Assembly (NCBI RefSeq): GCF_002797445.1
Contig: NZ_PGEP01000001.1
Coordinates: 3,348,501 to 3,412,500 of the forward strand
Source: Acidovorax sp. 69
GTDB lineage: Bacteria; Pseudomonadota; Gammaproteobacteria; Burkholderiales; Burkholderiaceae_C
DNA length: 64,000 nt
Direction: 5' to 3'
In this document: piece after piece, positions 44,234 to 53,598 of the stretch
Layout of the letters: every line of letters begins with the position of its first letter
Position numbering within the stretch: the stretch's first letter is position 1
The notes under the pieces: model-generated
Databases searched by the model: none
What the model was told of the DNA's origin: nothing
What the model saw: only the letters and a program-made list of their open reading frames with translations
Position numbers and translations under genes: made by a program

Positions 44234-45180
44234 AGCCCGGCCTCCAACAACTGGGCTTGCGATGGCAGGCCTTCGGTATCGCCCAGCACCTGCACGGCGC
44301 GCGCGCCGATCCAGGCGCCACGGCGCACTGCGTCGGGCACAGGCCTGCCCTCTAGCAGTGCGCTGATCACACCGACCGCAAACCCATCCCCCGCGCCCAC
44401 GGTGTCCACCACCTGCGCCACCGGCACACCAGGCACATGGCCCGTGCCAGCCACATCGCTGTCGTAGTAAGCGCCCTCAGGCCCGAGCTTGACCACCACC
44501 AGTTTTGCGCCCCGCTCGCGGTAGAAACGCGCCACGCCTTCGGGCGTGGTTTCACCCGTGAGGAAAACGCCCTCCTCCATGCCCGGAAGCACCCAGTCGG
44601 CATAACCCGCCAAGGTGTTGATCCAGTGGCGCATGGTCTCGGGTGACGACCACAGCGTGGGGCGCAGGTTGGGGTCGAACGAGATGGTGCGGCCTGCGGC
44701 GCGCATCACCTCCAGCGTGCGGATGGCCGCCTGCAGGCTGGTGTCGGAGATGGCGGCAAACACGCCGGTGGCATGCAGGTGGCGTGCGGACTGCAGCCAG
44801 GGCTCGTCCACATCGGCGGGCCCCATCTGGCTGGCGGCCGAACCCTTGCGGTGGTATTCGACCTGCGGGTCACGCCCATCGGTCACGCGCTCCTTGAACT
44901 GGAAACCTGTGCGTTGCGTGGCGTCGCACACCACATGCGAACAATCAATGCCCTCACCCCGCATGGCCGCAAGCAGCGCGCGGCCCATGGAGTCGGTGCC
45001 CAGGCGGCTGGCCCAGCCCACCTTCAGGCCCAGGCGCGCGAGGCCAATGGCCACATTGGTCTCGGCCCCGGCCGTGCGCTTGTGGAAGCCGGTGGCGTTC
45101 TCCAGCGGGCCGGGCTCGTTGGCCACCAGCAGCAGCATGGCCTCGCCAAACAGTGCCACGTCGAAGGCTGAATCGCTCAT
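44230..45180 (-). CDS. kdgK: Sugar kinase, 2-keto-3-deoxygluconate kinase type
   Basis: 316 residues of the PfkB/ribokinase fold. Signatures: ETNVAIGLARLGLKVGWASR (about 36-55) and the catalytic VDTVGAGDGFAVGVISALLE (about 250-269). The overall pattern is that of KdgK, which phosphorylates 2-keto-3-deoxygluconate before aldol cleavage. No KDPG aldolase gene is adjacent, so the product joins a central pathway encoded elsewhere. Overlaps neighbours by 4 bp. Another ketose or keto-acid kinase activity is possible. Confidence 0.82.
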   Translation of the reverse strand: MSDSAFDVALFGEAMLLLVANEPGPLENATGFHKRTAGAETNVAIGLARLGLKVGWASRLGTDSMGRALLAAMRGEGIDCSHVVCDATQRTGFQFKERVTDGRDPQVEYHRKGSAASQMGPADVDEPWLQSARHLHATGVFAAISDTSLQAAIRTLEVMRAAGRTISFDPNLRPTLWSSPETMRHWINTLAGYADWVLPGMEEGVFLTGETTPEGVARFYRERGAKLVVVKLGPEGAYYDSDVAGTGHVPGVPVAQVVDTVGAGDGFAVGVISALLEGRPVPDAVRRGAWIGARAVQVLGDTEGLPSQAQLLEAGL

Positions 45181-45920
45181 GCAGCCTCCCGTGCAGCGCG
45201 GATAAAGGCCACCTGCTCGCGCGTGACGGCCACCAGGTCGTCGCCCACCAGCGGGTATTCAATGGCATGCGGCACATCGGCAGGCAAGGCGCGTAGCACG
45301 GCGCGCCAGGGCGCCACCGAATCGGCCAGCGGCACCGCCACCCACTTGGCGGGCAGGCGCTGCACGCCCTTGCAATGCACATAGCGCACATAGGGCGCCA
45401 GCGCCTGGGCGGCCTGCAGCGGGCATTCGCCTTGCCAGTGCCAGTTGCCCATATCAAAAGTCATGCCCAAATCCAGTCCGGCCTGGGCCTGGGCTGCAAA
45501 AAAAGCCTGCATGGCGGACAAGGTTCCCGCCGTAGCGGTCTGGTCGTTTTCAATCACCAGCTCCACGGGCTGCGCCTGCAACAGGATCTTCAGCCGCAGC
45601 AGCGATGCGTGCGACTGCGTGCCAAAACCGCCAATCGACATCTTCAGGCGCGGCGCGTGCAGCACCTTCGCGGCGTGCAGGCCACGATCCAGGGCCGCTT
45701 CATCGAGCTGGCCCTGCAGGGTCCACAGGCCCTCCGGGCTGGAATACACCGCAGCAAGGCCTGCCAATACGGGCAGTTCCGTGGCAGCGTCGCGCAGTAA
45801 CTCTCCACGCACTTCCACGCCATCGGCACCCGCGTGTTTGGCAAGCTCGGTGCACCACAGCTGGCCATGGCGCCCCGTTTCGGCCGCACCGAAGGAGGAC
45901 AGGGAGATCAATACCGTCAT
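45177..45920 (-). CDS. Sugar phosphate isomerase/epimerase family protein
   Basis: 247 residues from ATG 45920, AP-endonuclease-2-like TIM barrel. Metal-site residues are suggested by VELVIENDQT, LDLGMTFDMGNWHW and YVRYVHCKGVQ. Such enzymes interconvert ketoses, keto acids or hydroxypyruvate-type compounds. It overlaps kdgK by 4 bp and is 57 bp after the ABC ATPase gene. It probably prepares the imported compound for the kinase. Confidence 0.8.
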   Translation of the reverse strand: MTVLISLSSFGAAETGRHGQLWCTELAKHAGADGVEVRGELLRDAATELPVLAGLAAVYSSPEGLWTLQGQLDEAALDRGLHAAKVLHAPRLKMSIGGFGTQSHASLLRLKILLQAQPVELVIENDQTATAGTLSAMQAFFAAQAQAGLDLGMTFDMGNWHWQGECPLQAAQALAPYVRYVHCKGVQRLPAKWVAVPLADSVAPWRAVLRALPADVPHAIEYPLVGDDLVAVTREQVAFIRAAREAA

Positions 45921-45977
45921 GTTGTTTTCTTTCAAACCCGCCGTGCGGGCTGTCGCTACCACGCAGTCGCTGCAGGT

Positions 45978-46760
45978 TCAGTGCGCGTGGTGGGAGCTGA
46001 GGATCTGGCCCAGGAACTGGCGGGTTTTCTCGTGCTGCGGCTGGCCAAAGAACTGCTGTGGCGGCGCCTGCTCCAAGATCTTGCCGTCGGCCATGAAGAT
46101 CACGCGGTCGGCCACGCTGCGGGCAAAGCCCATCTCGTGCGTCACACACAGCATGGTCATGCCGTCATCGGCCAGACCGATCATGGTGTCCAGCACCTCC
46201 TTGACCATCTCGGGGTCGAGCGCCGAGGTGGGTTCGTCAAACAGCATCACCTTGGGCGCCATGCACAGCGCACGCGCAATGGCCACGCGCTGCTGCTGGC
46301 CGCCCGACAGTTGACTGGGGTGCTTGTGCGCCTGCTCGGGGATGCGCACCCGCGTGAGGTACTTCATGGCCACCTCTTCGGCTTCGGCCTTGGTCATGCC
46401 ACGCGAGCGCATGGGGGCCAGCGTGCAGTTTTCCAGAATGGTCAGGTGCGGGAACAGGTTGAACTGCTGGAACACCATGCCCACTTCGGCACGCACGGCA
46501 TCCACGTTCTTGCCGCCCGCAGTCAGTTCAATGCCATCGACCTCGATCAATCCCTTCTGCACCGTCTCCAGCCGATTAATGCAGCGGATCAGCGTGGACT
46601 TGCCCGAGCCCGATGGCCCGCAGATCACGATGCGCTCGCCGGGCCGCACCGACAGGTTGATGTCGGTGAGCACCTGGAAGCTGTCGTACCACTTGTTGAC
46701 CCCCTCCATGCGGATGATCGGCGGGGTGCCGGGGGCGGTCGTGACTGCGTCGCTCATCAA
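45978..46760 (-). CDS. Polar amino-acid-type ABC transporter ATPase (GlnQ-like)
   Basis: 260 residues. Walker A GPSGSGKSTLIRCINRLE, signature LSGGQQQRVAIARALCM, Walker B VMLFDEPTSALD, switch His in LCVTHEMGFARS. Typical of the PAAT family. It energises the two permeases encoded upstream. It lies 33 bp after the binding-protein gene. In this operon the transport partner genes are for sugar-acid metabolism, so the imported compound may be an amino sugar acid or sugar acid rather than a plain amino acid. Confidence 0.92.
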   Translation of the reverse strand: MMSDAVTTAPGTPPIIRMEGVNKWYDSFQVLTDINLSVRPGERIVICGPSGSGKSTLIRCINRLETVQKGLIEVDGIELTAGGKNVDAVRAEVGMVFQQFNLFPHLTILENCTLAPMRSRGMTKAEAEEVAMKYLTRVRIPEQAHKHPSQLSGGQQQRVAIARALCMAPKVMLFDEPTSALDPEMVKEVLDTMIGLADDGMTMLCVTHEMGFARSVADRVIFMADGKILEQAPPQQFFGQPQHEKTRQFLGQILSSHHAH

Positions 46761-46793
46761 TGGCTCCTTGTGCTGTCCTGTCTGGCTATGGCT

Positions 46794-47600
46794 TTACTGC
46801 AGCTTGGGCAGGTCGGCACCCAGCCACTTTTGGTACAGCTTGTTCAGCTCGCCATTGGCCGTGTTGCGCGCCACGAAGTCGTTGACGGTCTTCACCAGTT
46901 CGTCCTGGCCGGGGCGCATGGCAATGCCCATGGCCTGCTGCAGCAGATTGAACTTGTTCTCGAACGTGTTGGCGGGCACGCGCTTGGCGATTTGCGCCGC
47001 CACGGTGACCGAGCAGCCGATCGCATCCACCTGGCCGGAGATCAGCGCCTGCATGGCCGATGCATCGTCATCGAAGCGGCGGATCTCGGTGCCCTCAGGC
47101 GCGGCCTTGGTCACAGCCACGTCCTGCGTGCTGGCACGCGCCACGCCCACGCGCACGGTCTTCAGGTCCGCAGCGCTCTTGATGTTGGTGCCCGTCTTGC
47201 CGTACAGCACGATGGTGGCGGCCGCGTAGGGCTGCGAGAACTGCACCTGCTTGGCACGCTCAGGCGTGACGGCCAGAGATGCCACCAGCACATCGACCTT
47301 GTTGGTCAGCAGAAAGGGAATGCGGTTTGGGCCGGTGACGGGCACGATGTTGGCCTTCACGCCCAGCTCCTTGGCCAGCAGCTTGGCCACGTCGGCGTCA
47401 TAGCCGTCGGGCTGGTTTTGAGCGTTGGTGGTGCCGTAGGGCGGAAAGTCCACCAGCATGCCGATGGTCAGCTCGCCCTTTTTCTTGATGTCGGCCACGG
47501 TCTGTGCCGACGCCAGTGGCGCAAAGGCCGTGAGGGCGGCGCCCAGGCCCAAGGCGGCCAAAGCGGCGGTGGCAGTGCGGCGGTGCAGGGAAAAGGTCAT
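46794..47600 (-). CDS. Polar amino-acid-type ABC periplasmic binding protein
   Basis: 268 residues from ATG 47600, preceded by CCAGGAG. Signal peptide with AALAALGLGAALTAFAPLAS, cleavage near ASAQT. Mature sequence is the SBP_bac_3 fold: GELTIGMLVDFPPYGTTNAQ, QPDGYDADVAKLLAKELGV, and PNRIPFLLTNKVDVLVASLA. It captures the solute for the GlnQ/GltJK-type complex encoded around it. Confidence 0.92.
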   Translation of the reverse strand: MTFSLHRRTATAALAALGLGAALTAFAPLASAQTVADIKKKGELTIGMLVDFPPYGTTNAQNQPDGYDADVAKLLAKELGVKANIVPVTGPNRIPFLLTNKVDVLVASLAVTPERAKQVQFSQPYAAATIVLYGKTGTNIKSAADLKTVRVGVARASTQDVAVTKAAPEGTEIRRFDDDASAMQALISGQVDAIGCSVTVAAQIAKRVPANTFENKFNLLQQAMGIAMRPGQDELVKTVNDFVARNTANGELNKLYQKWLGADLPKLQ

Positions 47601-47664
47601 GACATGTCTCCTGGTGGTTGGTATGAAAGGACAACAGAAAAAGAAAAGTGCGGGCCTGGCGAAG

Positions 47665-48318
47665 TCAGCGCGCCAGCGCCCGTGCACGCTTGCGCTCCAT
47701 GCGGGCCGCCAGCAGCGACAGCGGCCAGCAGATCACAAAGTACAACGCGGCCACTGTGGTGAATACATGCAGTGGCTGAAAGGTGGCGTTATTGATGATC
47801 TGGCCTGCCCGCGTGATCTCGGTGAATCCGATGATGGCGGCCAGCGAGGTGCCCTTGATGATCTGCACCGTGTAGCCCACTGTGGGCGGCAGCGCGATCT
47901 TGAAGGCCTGGGGCAGCACCACAAACCGCATGCGCGCCACATATTTGAGGTTCAGGGCCTGGGCCGCCTCCCACTGGCCGCGCGGCACGGCCTCGATACA
48001 GCCACGCCAGATTTCAGCCAGAAAGGCCGCGCTGTTGAGCACCAGTGCCACACCCGCTGCCACCCAGGGGTTAATGTCAAACCCCAGCACCGGCGCGCCA
48101 AAGAAGATCAGGAACAGCTGCAACAGCAGCGGCGTGCCCTGAAACACCTGGATGAACACCCGCGACGCATTGCGCGCCACAGCATTCTCAGAGGTGCGCG
48201 ACAGCGCCACCACCAGGCCCAGCAGAGCACCGCCCACAAAAGCGATGGCGGACAGCGCCAACGTCCACTGCGCGGCCTGCACGATGAATAAAAACTCGGA
48301 GAGTCCGAAAGTACGCAT
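47665..48318 (-). CDS. Polar amino-acid-type ABC permease (second)
   Basis: 217 residues, HisM/GlnP type with five membrane segments. Begins MRTFGLSEFLFIVQAAQWTL; the EAA loop region is AFLAEIWRGCIEAVPRGQWE and AAQALNLKYVARMRFVVLPQ. It lies 12 bp after the other permease gene and 64 bp before the binding-protein gene. It pairs with the upstream permease as a heterodimer. Confidence 0.9.
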   Translation of the reverse strand: MRTFGLSEFLFIVQAAQWTLALSAIAFVGGALLGLVVALSRTSENAVARNASRVFIQVFQGTPLLLQLFLIFFGAPVLGFDINPWVAAGVALVLNSAAFLAEIWRGCIEAVPRGQWEAAQALNLKYVARMRFVVLPQAFKIALPPTVGYTVQIIKGTSLAAIIGFTEITRAGQIINNATFQPLHVFTTVAALYFVICWPLSLLAARMERKRARALAR

Positions 48319-48330
48319 GGTCTGGTTTCC

Positions 48331-49002
48331 TTAGCGACGGTCGGGGTAGTTCAGGGCGCGCTGGTAGATCAGCTTGAACAGCGCCGAGAACAACAGCGCC
48401 AGCGACAGGTAAATGGCTGCCACCACGATGTAGATCTCGAAGCTGCGGAAGGTCTGCGACTGCAGGTTGGCAGCCACCGAAGTCAGATCGTCGGCCGAGA
48501 TCACCGACACCACGGCCGAACTCAGCATCAGCAAAATGAACTGGCTGGTGAGCGCGGGATAGATGGCCTTGAGCGCAGGCTTGAGGACGACAAAGCGAAA
48601 GATCTCCCAGGGCTTCAGGTTGAGCGCCTTGCCCGCCTCGATCTGCCCCTTGGGGATGGACTCGATGCCCGCCCGAACGATCTCTGCCGCATACGCCCCC
48701 AGATTGACCACCATGGCAGTCAACGCTGCCGTGTAGGGCGACCAGCGCAGCCCGATGGAGGGCAGCGCAAAGAAAAAGAAAAACAACTGCACCAGAAACG
48801 GCGTATTGCGGATCACCTCGATATAGGCATTGATCAAGAACCGCAGCCAGCCCGGTCCACCTGTCTTGCCCCAGGCACAAAAGATGGCCACCACCAGCCC
48901 CAGCAGCGTGGCCGTGAGCGACAACTGCACAGTGATCCATGTGCCCTTGAGCAACAAGGGCCATGCGGCCAATACGGCATCGAACTGGAACTGGTAATTC
49001 AC
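48331..49002 (-). CDS. Polar amino-acid-type ABC permease (first gene of operon)
   Basis: 223 residues, HisM/GlnP family. EAA-loop signature AYAAEIVRAGIESIPKGQIE and AGKALNLKPWEIFRFVVLKP. Five hydrophobic segments. First gene of an eight-gene operon running to the LacI regulator; a perfect palindromic operator is centred 43 bp before its start, overlapping the likely promoter. Confidence 0.9.
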   Translation of the reverse strand: MNYQFQFDAVLAAWPLLLKGTWITVQLSLTATLLGLVVAIFCAWGKTGGPGWLRFLINAYIEVIRNTPFLVQLFFFFFALPSIGLRWSPYTAALTAMVVNLGAYAAEIVRAGIESIPKGQIEAGKALNLKPWEIFRFVVLKPALKAIYPALTSQFILLMLSSAVVSVISADDLTSVAANLQSQTFRSFEIYIVVAAIYLSLALLFSALFKLIYQRALNYPDRR

Positions 49003-49035
49003 GGTGAACAGTCGTTATTCCGAAGTGGTGCGAGT

Positions 49036-49055
49036 TTATGAAACCGGTTTCATAA
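49036..49055. promoter_or_regulatory. LacI-type operator (perfect 20-bp palindrome)
   Basis: TTATGAAACCGGTTTCATAA is a perfect palindrome whose core TGAAACCGGTTTCA has the form of LacI/GalR-family operators (centre CG). It lies 34 bp upstream of the ABC permease start and 98 bp upstream of hemH on the other strand. The regulator is most likely the LacI protein encoded at the end of the operon. Confidence 0.85.
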
Positions 49056-49153
49056 CCACATCGGGGATTACCCGCATCCTGGAGAAATGGGGCTCAGAGC
49101 AGGTCAGAAAGCACACAGCCCACACCGGCCAGGCGCGTGGGTGAAAATGCCGC

Positions 49154-50266
49154 ATGCCTTCTTTCCACCCCGAACCCCCTTACACCCACGGCCAGGCCGA
49201 ACGCACTGCGGTGCTGCTGTGCAACCTGGGCACGCCCGACGAACCCACGGCCCCCGCCGTGCGCCGCTATCTGGCGCAGTTTTTGGGCGACCACCGCGTG
49301 GTGGAGATCCCCAGACTGGTGTGGTGGCCCATCCTGCACGGCATCATCCTGCGCACCCGCCCTGCCAAATCAGCCGCCAAATACGCCAGTGTGTGGACGC
49401 CCGAGGGCTCGCCCCTGGCCCACTGGACGGCCAAGCAGGCCACGCTGCTGCGCGGCTGGCTGGGCGAAGCGGGCCACGCGGTGCTGGTGCGCCACGCCAT
49501 GCGCTATGGCAACCCGTCCATCGCAAGCCAGCTGGATGCATTAAAGGCCGAGGGCGCCACACGCATCCTGATCCTGCCGCTGTACCCGCAGTATTCGGCC
49601 ACCACCACAGCCAGCGTGTTCGACGCCGTCTACACCTGGGCTGCCGCCACGCGCAACGTGCCCGAGCTGCGTTTTGTGAACCGCTATCACGATGCCCCCG
49701 GCTACATCGACGCGCTGGCCCGCACCATCGAAACGCACTGGAAGACCCACGGCCAGCCCGACCAGCTGGTCATGAGTTTTCACGGCGTGCCAGAGCGCAC
49801 GCTGCACCTGGGCGACCCCTACCACTGCGAGGCGCGCAAGACCGGCCGCCTGCTGGCCGAGCGCCTGGGCCTGCGCGAGGAGCGCTATCGCATCACCTTC
49901 CAGTCACGTTTTGGCAAAGCCAAGTGGCTGGAGCCCTACACCCAGCCCACCATCGAGGCGCTGGGCAAGGCGGGCACACGGCGGATAGACGTGGTATGCC
50001 CTGGCTTCACCAGTGACTGCCTGGAGACGCTGGAAGAAATCAACATGGAAGTGCGCGAGGCGTTTTTGCACGCGGGCGGCCAGGAGTTCCACTACATCCC
50101 CTGCCTGAACGACAACCCCTACTGGATCACCGCGCTCAGCCGCGTGGCCCAGCAACACCTGGCGGGCTGGCCCACCGAGGCGCCCACCTCCGCCGCGCTG
50201 GCCGACGCACGCAGCCACGCGCTGGCGGGCGGCGCACCAGCCGGTGCCTGCCCGGTGGCGCACTGA
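49154..50266 (+). CDS. hemH: Ferrochelatase
   Basis: Inserts ferrous iron into protoporphyrin IX, the last step of protohaem synthesis. 370 residues, usual size. Seen: N-terminal [14 protein letters not shown], catalytic-His segment [20 protein letters not shown], and [20 protein letters not shown] with the conserved Glu. The C-terminal 25 residues are Ala/Gly-rich. No haem or stress-response neighbours. The upstream gap to the divergent sugar-acid operon holds the LacI-type palindrome. Confidence 0.95.
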   Translation: MPSFHPEPPYTHGQAERTAVLLCNLGTPDEPTAPAVRRYLAQFLGDHRVVEIPRLVWWPILHGIILRTRPAKSAAKYASVWTPEGSPLAHWTAKQATLLRGWLGEAGHAVLVRHAMRYGNPSIASQLDALKAEGATRILILPLYPQYSATTTASVFDAVYTWAAATRNVPELRFVNRYHDAPGYIDALARTIETHWKTHGQPDQLVMSFHGVPERTLHLGDPYHCEARKTGRLLAERLGLREERYRITFQSRFGKAKWLEPYTQPTIEALGKAGTRRIDVVCPGFTSDCLETLEEINMEVREAFLHAGGQEFHYIPCLNDNPYWITALSRVAQQHLAGWPTEAPTSAALADARSHALAGGAPAGACPVAH

Positions 50267-50428
50267 CCGTCGCCGCACCGGAACAGACGCCACAGCGAAC
50301 ACTACACTTTTGATAGCAACCAGGGCACATAGCACTAGCGAATTTGCCCGTTTTGACTCATATTTTGGTGAATCGGCGTTGCAAAGCCCCCAATGGCCTC
50401 ACGCCGCCACCACCCCACACACGCACCC

Positions 50429-52945
50429 ATGCCCGCCTTTGCCCTCGCCTCCCACCAGCTTCGGCTGACCATTGCCCCCGAATCGCTGGGTTTTGCCAGC
50501 ACGGCCGAGTTGCAAGACCTGCCCCTGCCCTGGATCGGGCAAGAGCGCGCGCAGGCTGCCGCGCAGTTTGGTCTGGCCATGCAGCAGCCCGACTACCACC
50601 TATTTGTGCTGGGCGAGGTGGGCAGCGGGCGCGCGTCTCTGCTGCGCCAGGCAATGCACGAGGCGGCCACCGCGCGCCCGGTGCCGCCCGACCTGTGCTA
50701 CCTGCACCACTTCGACAGCCCCGACCGCCCCCGCGCCCTGCGCCTGCCCGCAGGCCAGGGCCGCCAGCTGCGCTTGGGGCTGGCCGACATGGCGCGCAGC
50801 CTGCAGGCCGACATCCCCAAACGCCTGGCCCATCCCGATTTCAAGGCCGAGGCTGAGCGCATCGAAAAGACCTGGCAAACGCAGGAGAGCGAAGCCTTTG
50901 CGGTGCTGGACGCGTTTGCCGAGGCCCGCCAGTTCCGCCTGACGCGCGAGGCGGGGCACATGGTGTTCACCCTCGCAGGCCCCAAGGGCCAGTCGCTGAC
51001 CGAAAACGAAGCCCGCGCCCTGCCCCGCGAACGACGCGCCGAGATCGATGCGGCTGAGCAGGAGCTGCGCACCGAAATCACCCGCTTCCTCGAATCCACC
51101 CGCCCGCTGGAGCGCGCCCGCGACGACGCACTGGCCACCCTGCGCCGCCAGACCGTCAAGCCCTTGGTGGATCACCCGCTGCAGGAGATCCGCCAGGGCC
51201 TGCGCAAGCAGATCAAGGATTCCGTCAAGCTCACGCAGTGGCTGGACCAGGTGGAGCGCACCGTGCTCGACCACATCGATCTGTTCGAGCCCGGCGATAC
51301 AGAACAAAATGCCGACGCCGAGGACGACCGCAAGGATGCGCTGGATGAGTTGCTGGCGCGCTGCCAGGTAAATCTGGTGGTGGACAACCATGGCCGCAAC
51401 GCCGCCCCCGTGGTGGTGGAGGACAACCCCACTGCGCGCACCTTGTTTGGCAGCATCGAGCACGGCTCGGACACCGACACGGTACAAGCCGACCACGCCA
51501 GCATCCACGCAGGCAGCCTGCTCAAGGCCCACGGCGGCTTCATCCTGCTGCACCTGCACGACCTGGCCGCCGAAGAAGGCCTGTGGCCACGCCTGCGCCG
51601 CTTTCTGCGCTGCGGCCGCCTGCAGATCGAGGAAGGCGGTGGCAACCCGGCACACGGTGGCGGCGGTGGCGGCGGTGGCGGCGGTGGCGGCGGTGGCGGC
51701 GGTGGCAGCGCCACCCTGCAACCCGAGCCCGTGGATGTGGACGTCAAGATCGTGCTGATCGGCTCAGTGGACGAGTACTACGCCTTGCAAGAGGCCGACC
51801 CCGACGCGGCACGCCGCTTTCGGGTGAAGGTGGATTTTTCAGACCACTTTGCCGCCACCCCCACCACCCACCGCGCCACCGCCATCCTGGTGGCGCATTG
51901 CTGCAAAAAACGTGGCCTGCCCCACTTTGCGCCCGACGCCGTGGCCCTGCTGCTGGAGCAAACCCACCGCGAGGCCGACGACCAAGGCCGCCAGAGCGCA
52001 CGTTTTGCGCACACCGAAGCCCTGGCCATCGAAAGCGCCACACTGGGCCAGACACGCCACAGCAGCTTGGTGCAAGCACCTGATGTGCTGGCAGCACTGA
52101 GCGCCCGCACCCAACGCCACAACCAACCAGAACAAGAACTGCACGAATCCATCACCGAAGGTGAACGCCTCATCACCCTGCACGGCACCGTGGCGGGCCA
52201 GATCAACGCCATGACGCAGATTGACCTGGGCGACTACCGCTTCGGCTTTCCGGTGCGCATCACGGCGCGCACGTTCGCGGGGCAGGAGGGCCTGCTCAAC
52301 ATCGAGCGCGAGGTGGATATGTCCGGCCCCATCCACGACAAGGGCGTGCTCATCCTGCACAGCTACCTCACGGCACTGTTCAGCCACGTGGCACCACTGG
52401 CGCTGAACGCGTCCATCGTCTTCGAGCAGGAATACAGCGGCGTGGAGGGCGACTCCGCCTCGTGCGCCGAGCTGTATGCGCTGCTGTCCAGCCTGTCAGA
52501 CCTGCCGCTGCGCCAGGGCATTGCAGTGACAGGCGCATTGAACCAGCACGGCGAAGTGCTGCCCGTGGGCGGTATCAACGAAAAGATCGAAGGCTGGTTC
52601 CAGGCCTGTGTAGCAGCAGGGCTCGATGGCACGCAAGGCGTGCTCATCCCCGCCCGCAATCAGCGCCACCTGATGCTGGACCGCACCATCCTCGACGCGG
52701 TCGATCGTGGCCTGTTCAGCGTCTACACCATGGGCCACGTCAGCGAGGGCATCGCGCTGCTGACCGGCGAGGCCTCGGGCATGAGCCCGGCCGAGCTGCT
52801 GCAGGCCCAGGCAGACGTCGCGGCCCAGGTGGCCGATACCGTGCTGCACCGCGCAGAGCAGACCCTGCGCGCCTACCGGCGCGCGTGCCAGAGCGCGGGA
52901 CACACGCGGCGCGGACGGGGTGGATTGCGGCGCGGCAACCAATAG
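50429..52945 (+). CDS. Lon-like ATP-dependent protease (YcbZ/LonB-like group)
   Basis: About 838 residues. N-terminal AAA-like region with a P-loop in which Lys is replaced: GEVGSGRAS (62-70, Arg68). A helical region follows (about 140-300), then an AAA module with a 17-glycine tract at 410-426, and the C-terminal Lon protease domain (about 590-790) with Ser676 (EGDSASCAE) and Lys719 (GGINEKIEGW), 43 residues apart as in E. coli Lon. I start at ATG 50429; an ATG at 50393 gives 12 more residues. ATP use may be altered or rely on other sites. Single gene, no coupled neighbours. Confidence 0.85.
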   Translation: MPAFALASHQLRLTIAPESLGFASTAELQDLPLPWIGQERAQAAAQFGLAMQQPDYHLFVLGEVGSGRASLLRQAMHEAATARPVPPDLCYLHHFDSPDRPRALRLPAGQGRQLRLGLADMARSLQADIPKRLAHPDFKAEAERIEKTWQTQESEAFAVLDAFAEARQFRLTREAGHMVFTLAGPKGQSLTENEARALPRERRAEIDAAEQELRTEITRFLESTRPLERARDDALATLRRQTVKPLVDHPLQEIRQGLRKQIKDSVKLTQWLDQVERTVLDHIDLFEPGDTEQNADAEDDRKDALDELLARCQVNLVVDNHGRNAAPVVVEDNPTARTLFGSIEHGSDTDTVQADHASIHAGSLLKAHGGFILLHLHDLAAEEGLWPRLRRFLRCGRLQIEEGGGNPAHGGGGGGGGGGGGGGGGGSATLQPEPVDVDVKIVLIGSVDEYYALQEADPDAARRFRVKVDFSDHFAATPTTHRATAILVAHCCKKRGLPHFAPDAVALLLEQTHREADDQGRQSARFAHTEALAIESATLGQTRHSSLVQAPDVLAALSARTQRHNQPEQELHESITEGERLITLHGTVAGQINAMTQIDLGDYRFGFPVRITARTFAGQEGLLNIEREVDMSGPIHDKGVLILHSYLTALFSHVAPLALNASIVFEQEYSGVEGDSASCAELYALLSSLSDLPLRQGIAVTGALNQHGEVLPVGGINEKIEGWFQACVAAGLDGTQGVLIPARNQRHLMLDRTILDAVDRGLFSVYTMGHVSEGIALLTGEASGMSPAELLQAQADVAAQVADTVLHRAEQTLRAYRRACQSAGHTRRGRGGLRRGNQ
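51656..51706 (+). repeat. 9-bp tandem repeat coding for 17 glycines
   Basis: GGTGGCGGC is repeated about 5.7 times in frame inside the Lon-like protease gene. A perfect short tandem repeat of this type can gain or lose units in steps of three residues by slippage, changing linker length without a frameshift. Confidence 0.9.
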
Positions 52946-53004
52946 CCAACGACCGTCCACGCCGCCATCTCCATCCCTCTGCGCCACACTTTCTCCATAC
53001 CGCC

Positions 53005-53235
53005 GTGACCCACCCGATCCCACCACACGCCAGCGCGCTCGACCCAGCCACGGTGGGTGAGATCATCCAGATGGCGCTCAGCGACCACGTGAGCTTTGCC
53101 CAAATCCGTGCCGTGCACGGGCTGCACCACGACGAGGTCAAGGCCCTCATGCGCACCCACCTGGCACCCGGCAGCTATCGCGCCTGGCGCAAGCGGGTGA
53201 GACGGTTTGCGGATCAGCGGGCCAACTACAAGTAA
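53005..53235 (+). CDS. DUF2805 / TIGR03643 family protein
   Basis: 76 residues from GTG 53005, just after TCTCCATACCGCC. Core LDPATVGEIIQMALSDHVSF then HGLHHDEVKALMRTHL and PGSYRAWRKRVRRFADQR match this small helical family of unknown function, which is often found near cryptochrome/photolyase genes. A photolyase cluster begins 2.7 kb away here. It could be a DNA-binding or regulatory protein: it has an HTH-like pattern and a basic end. Confidence 0.75.
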   Translation: MTHPIPPHASALDPATVGEIIQMALSDHVSFAQIRAVHGLHHDEVKALMRTHLAPGSYRAWRKRVRRFADQRANYK

Positions 53236-53598
53236 CACGGGCGGCCCAGACCTTGCAGGCCCCCACTCCGCTGGCATCCGTGGCGCGCCGATGGAATCTG
53301 CTCTGATGGCTCGGCACGATTGCGACGGTGTATCGGTAACGAAGTTGGGGCTTGAAAAGGAAGGCGATGCGCGCAAACCGCATCGCGGGCTGTTACTCCA
53401 GTGCGCCCTCGGACGACCGATTCGGGCCCGACGCAGTTTGTCGTTGGACGCCATAGCCATCGCACAATCCGCCAGTTCCTATCCGTTTGGACGTTTGGAC
53501 GCTGCCTCACGCAATTTGCCCATGCACCGTTGTCGATGAAAGCGATTCATGCATAAACAACGTATGAAAGAACAACTTCTCAAGCCGGGATTTTTCCA
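53236..53598. other. Intergenic region with one clear hairpin
   Basis: No convincing gene. A perfect 8-bp inverted repeat GCGATGCG / CGCATCGC with a 7-nt loop lies at 53364-53386, without a T tract. TTTGGACG is repeated in tandem near 53485. Otherwise nothing recognisable. Confidence 0.4.

Noticed and set aside
50600..51721. 373-codon minus-strand frame opposite the Lon-like gene
   Set aside because: Low-complexity Ala/Gln/Gly composition, including the antisense of the glycine tract; no start context.
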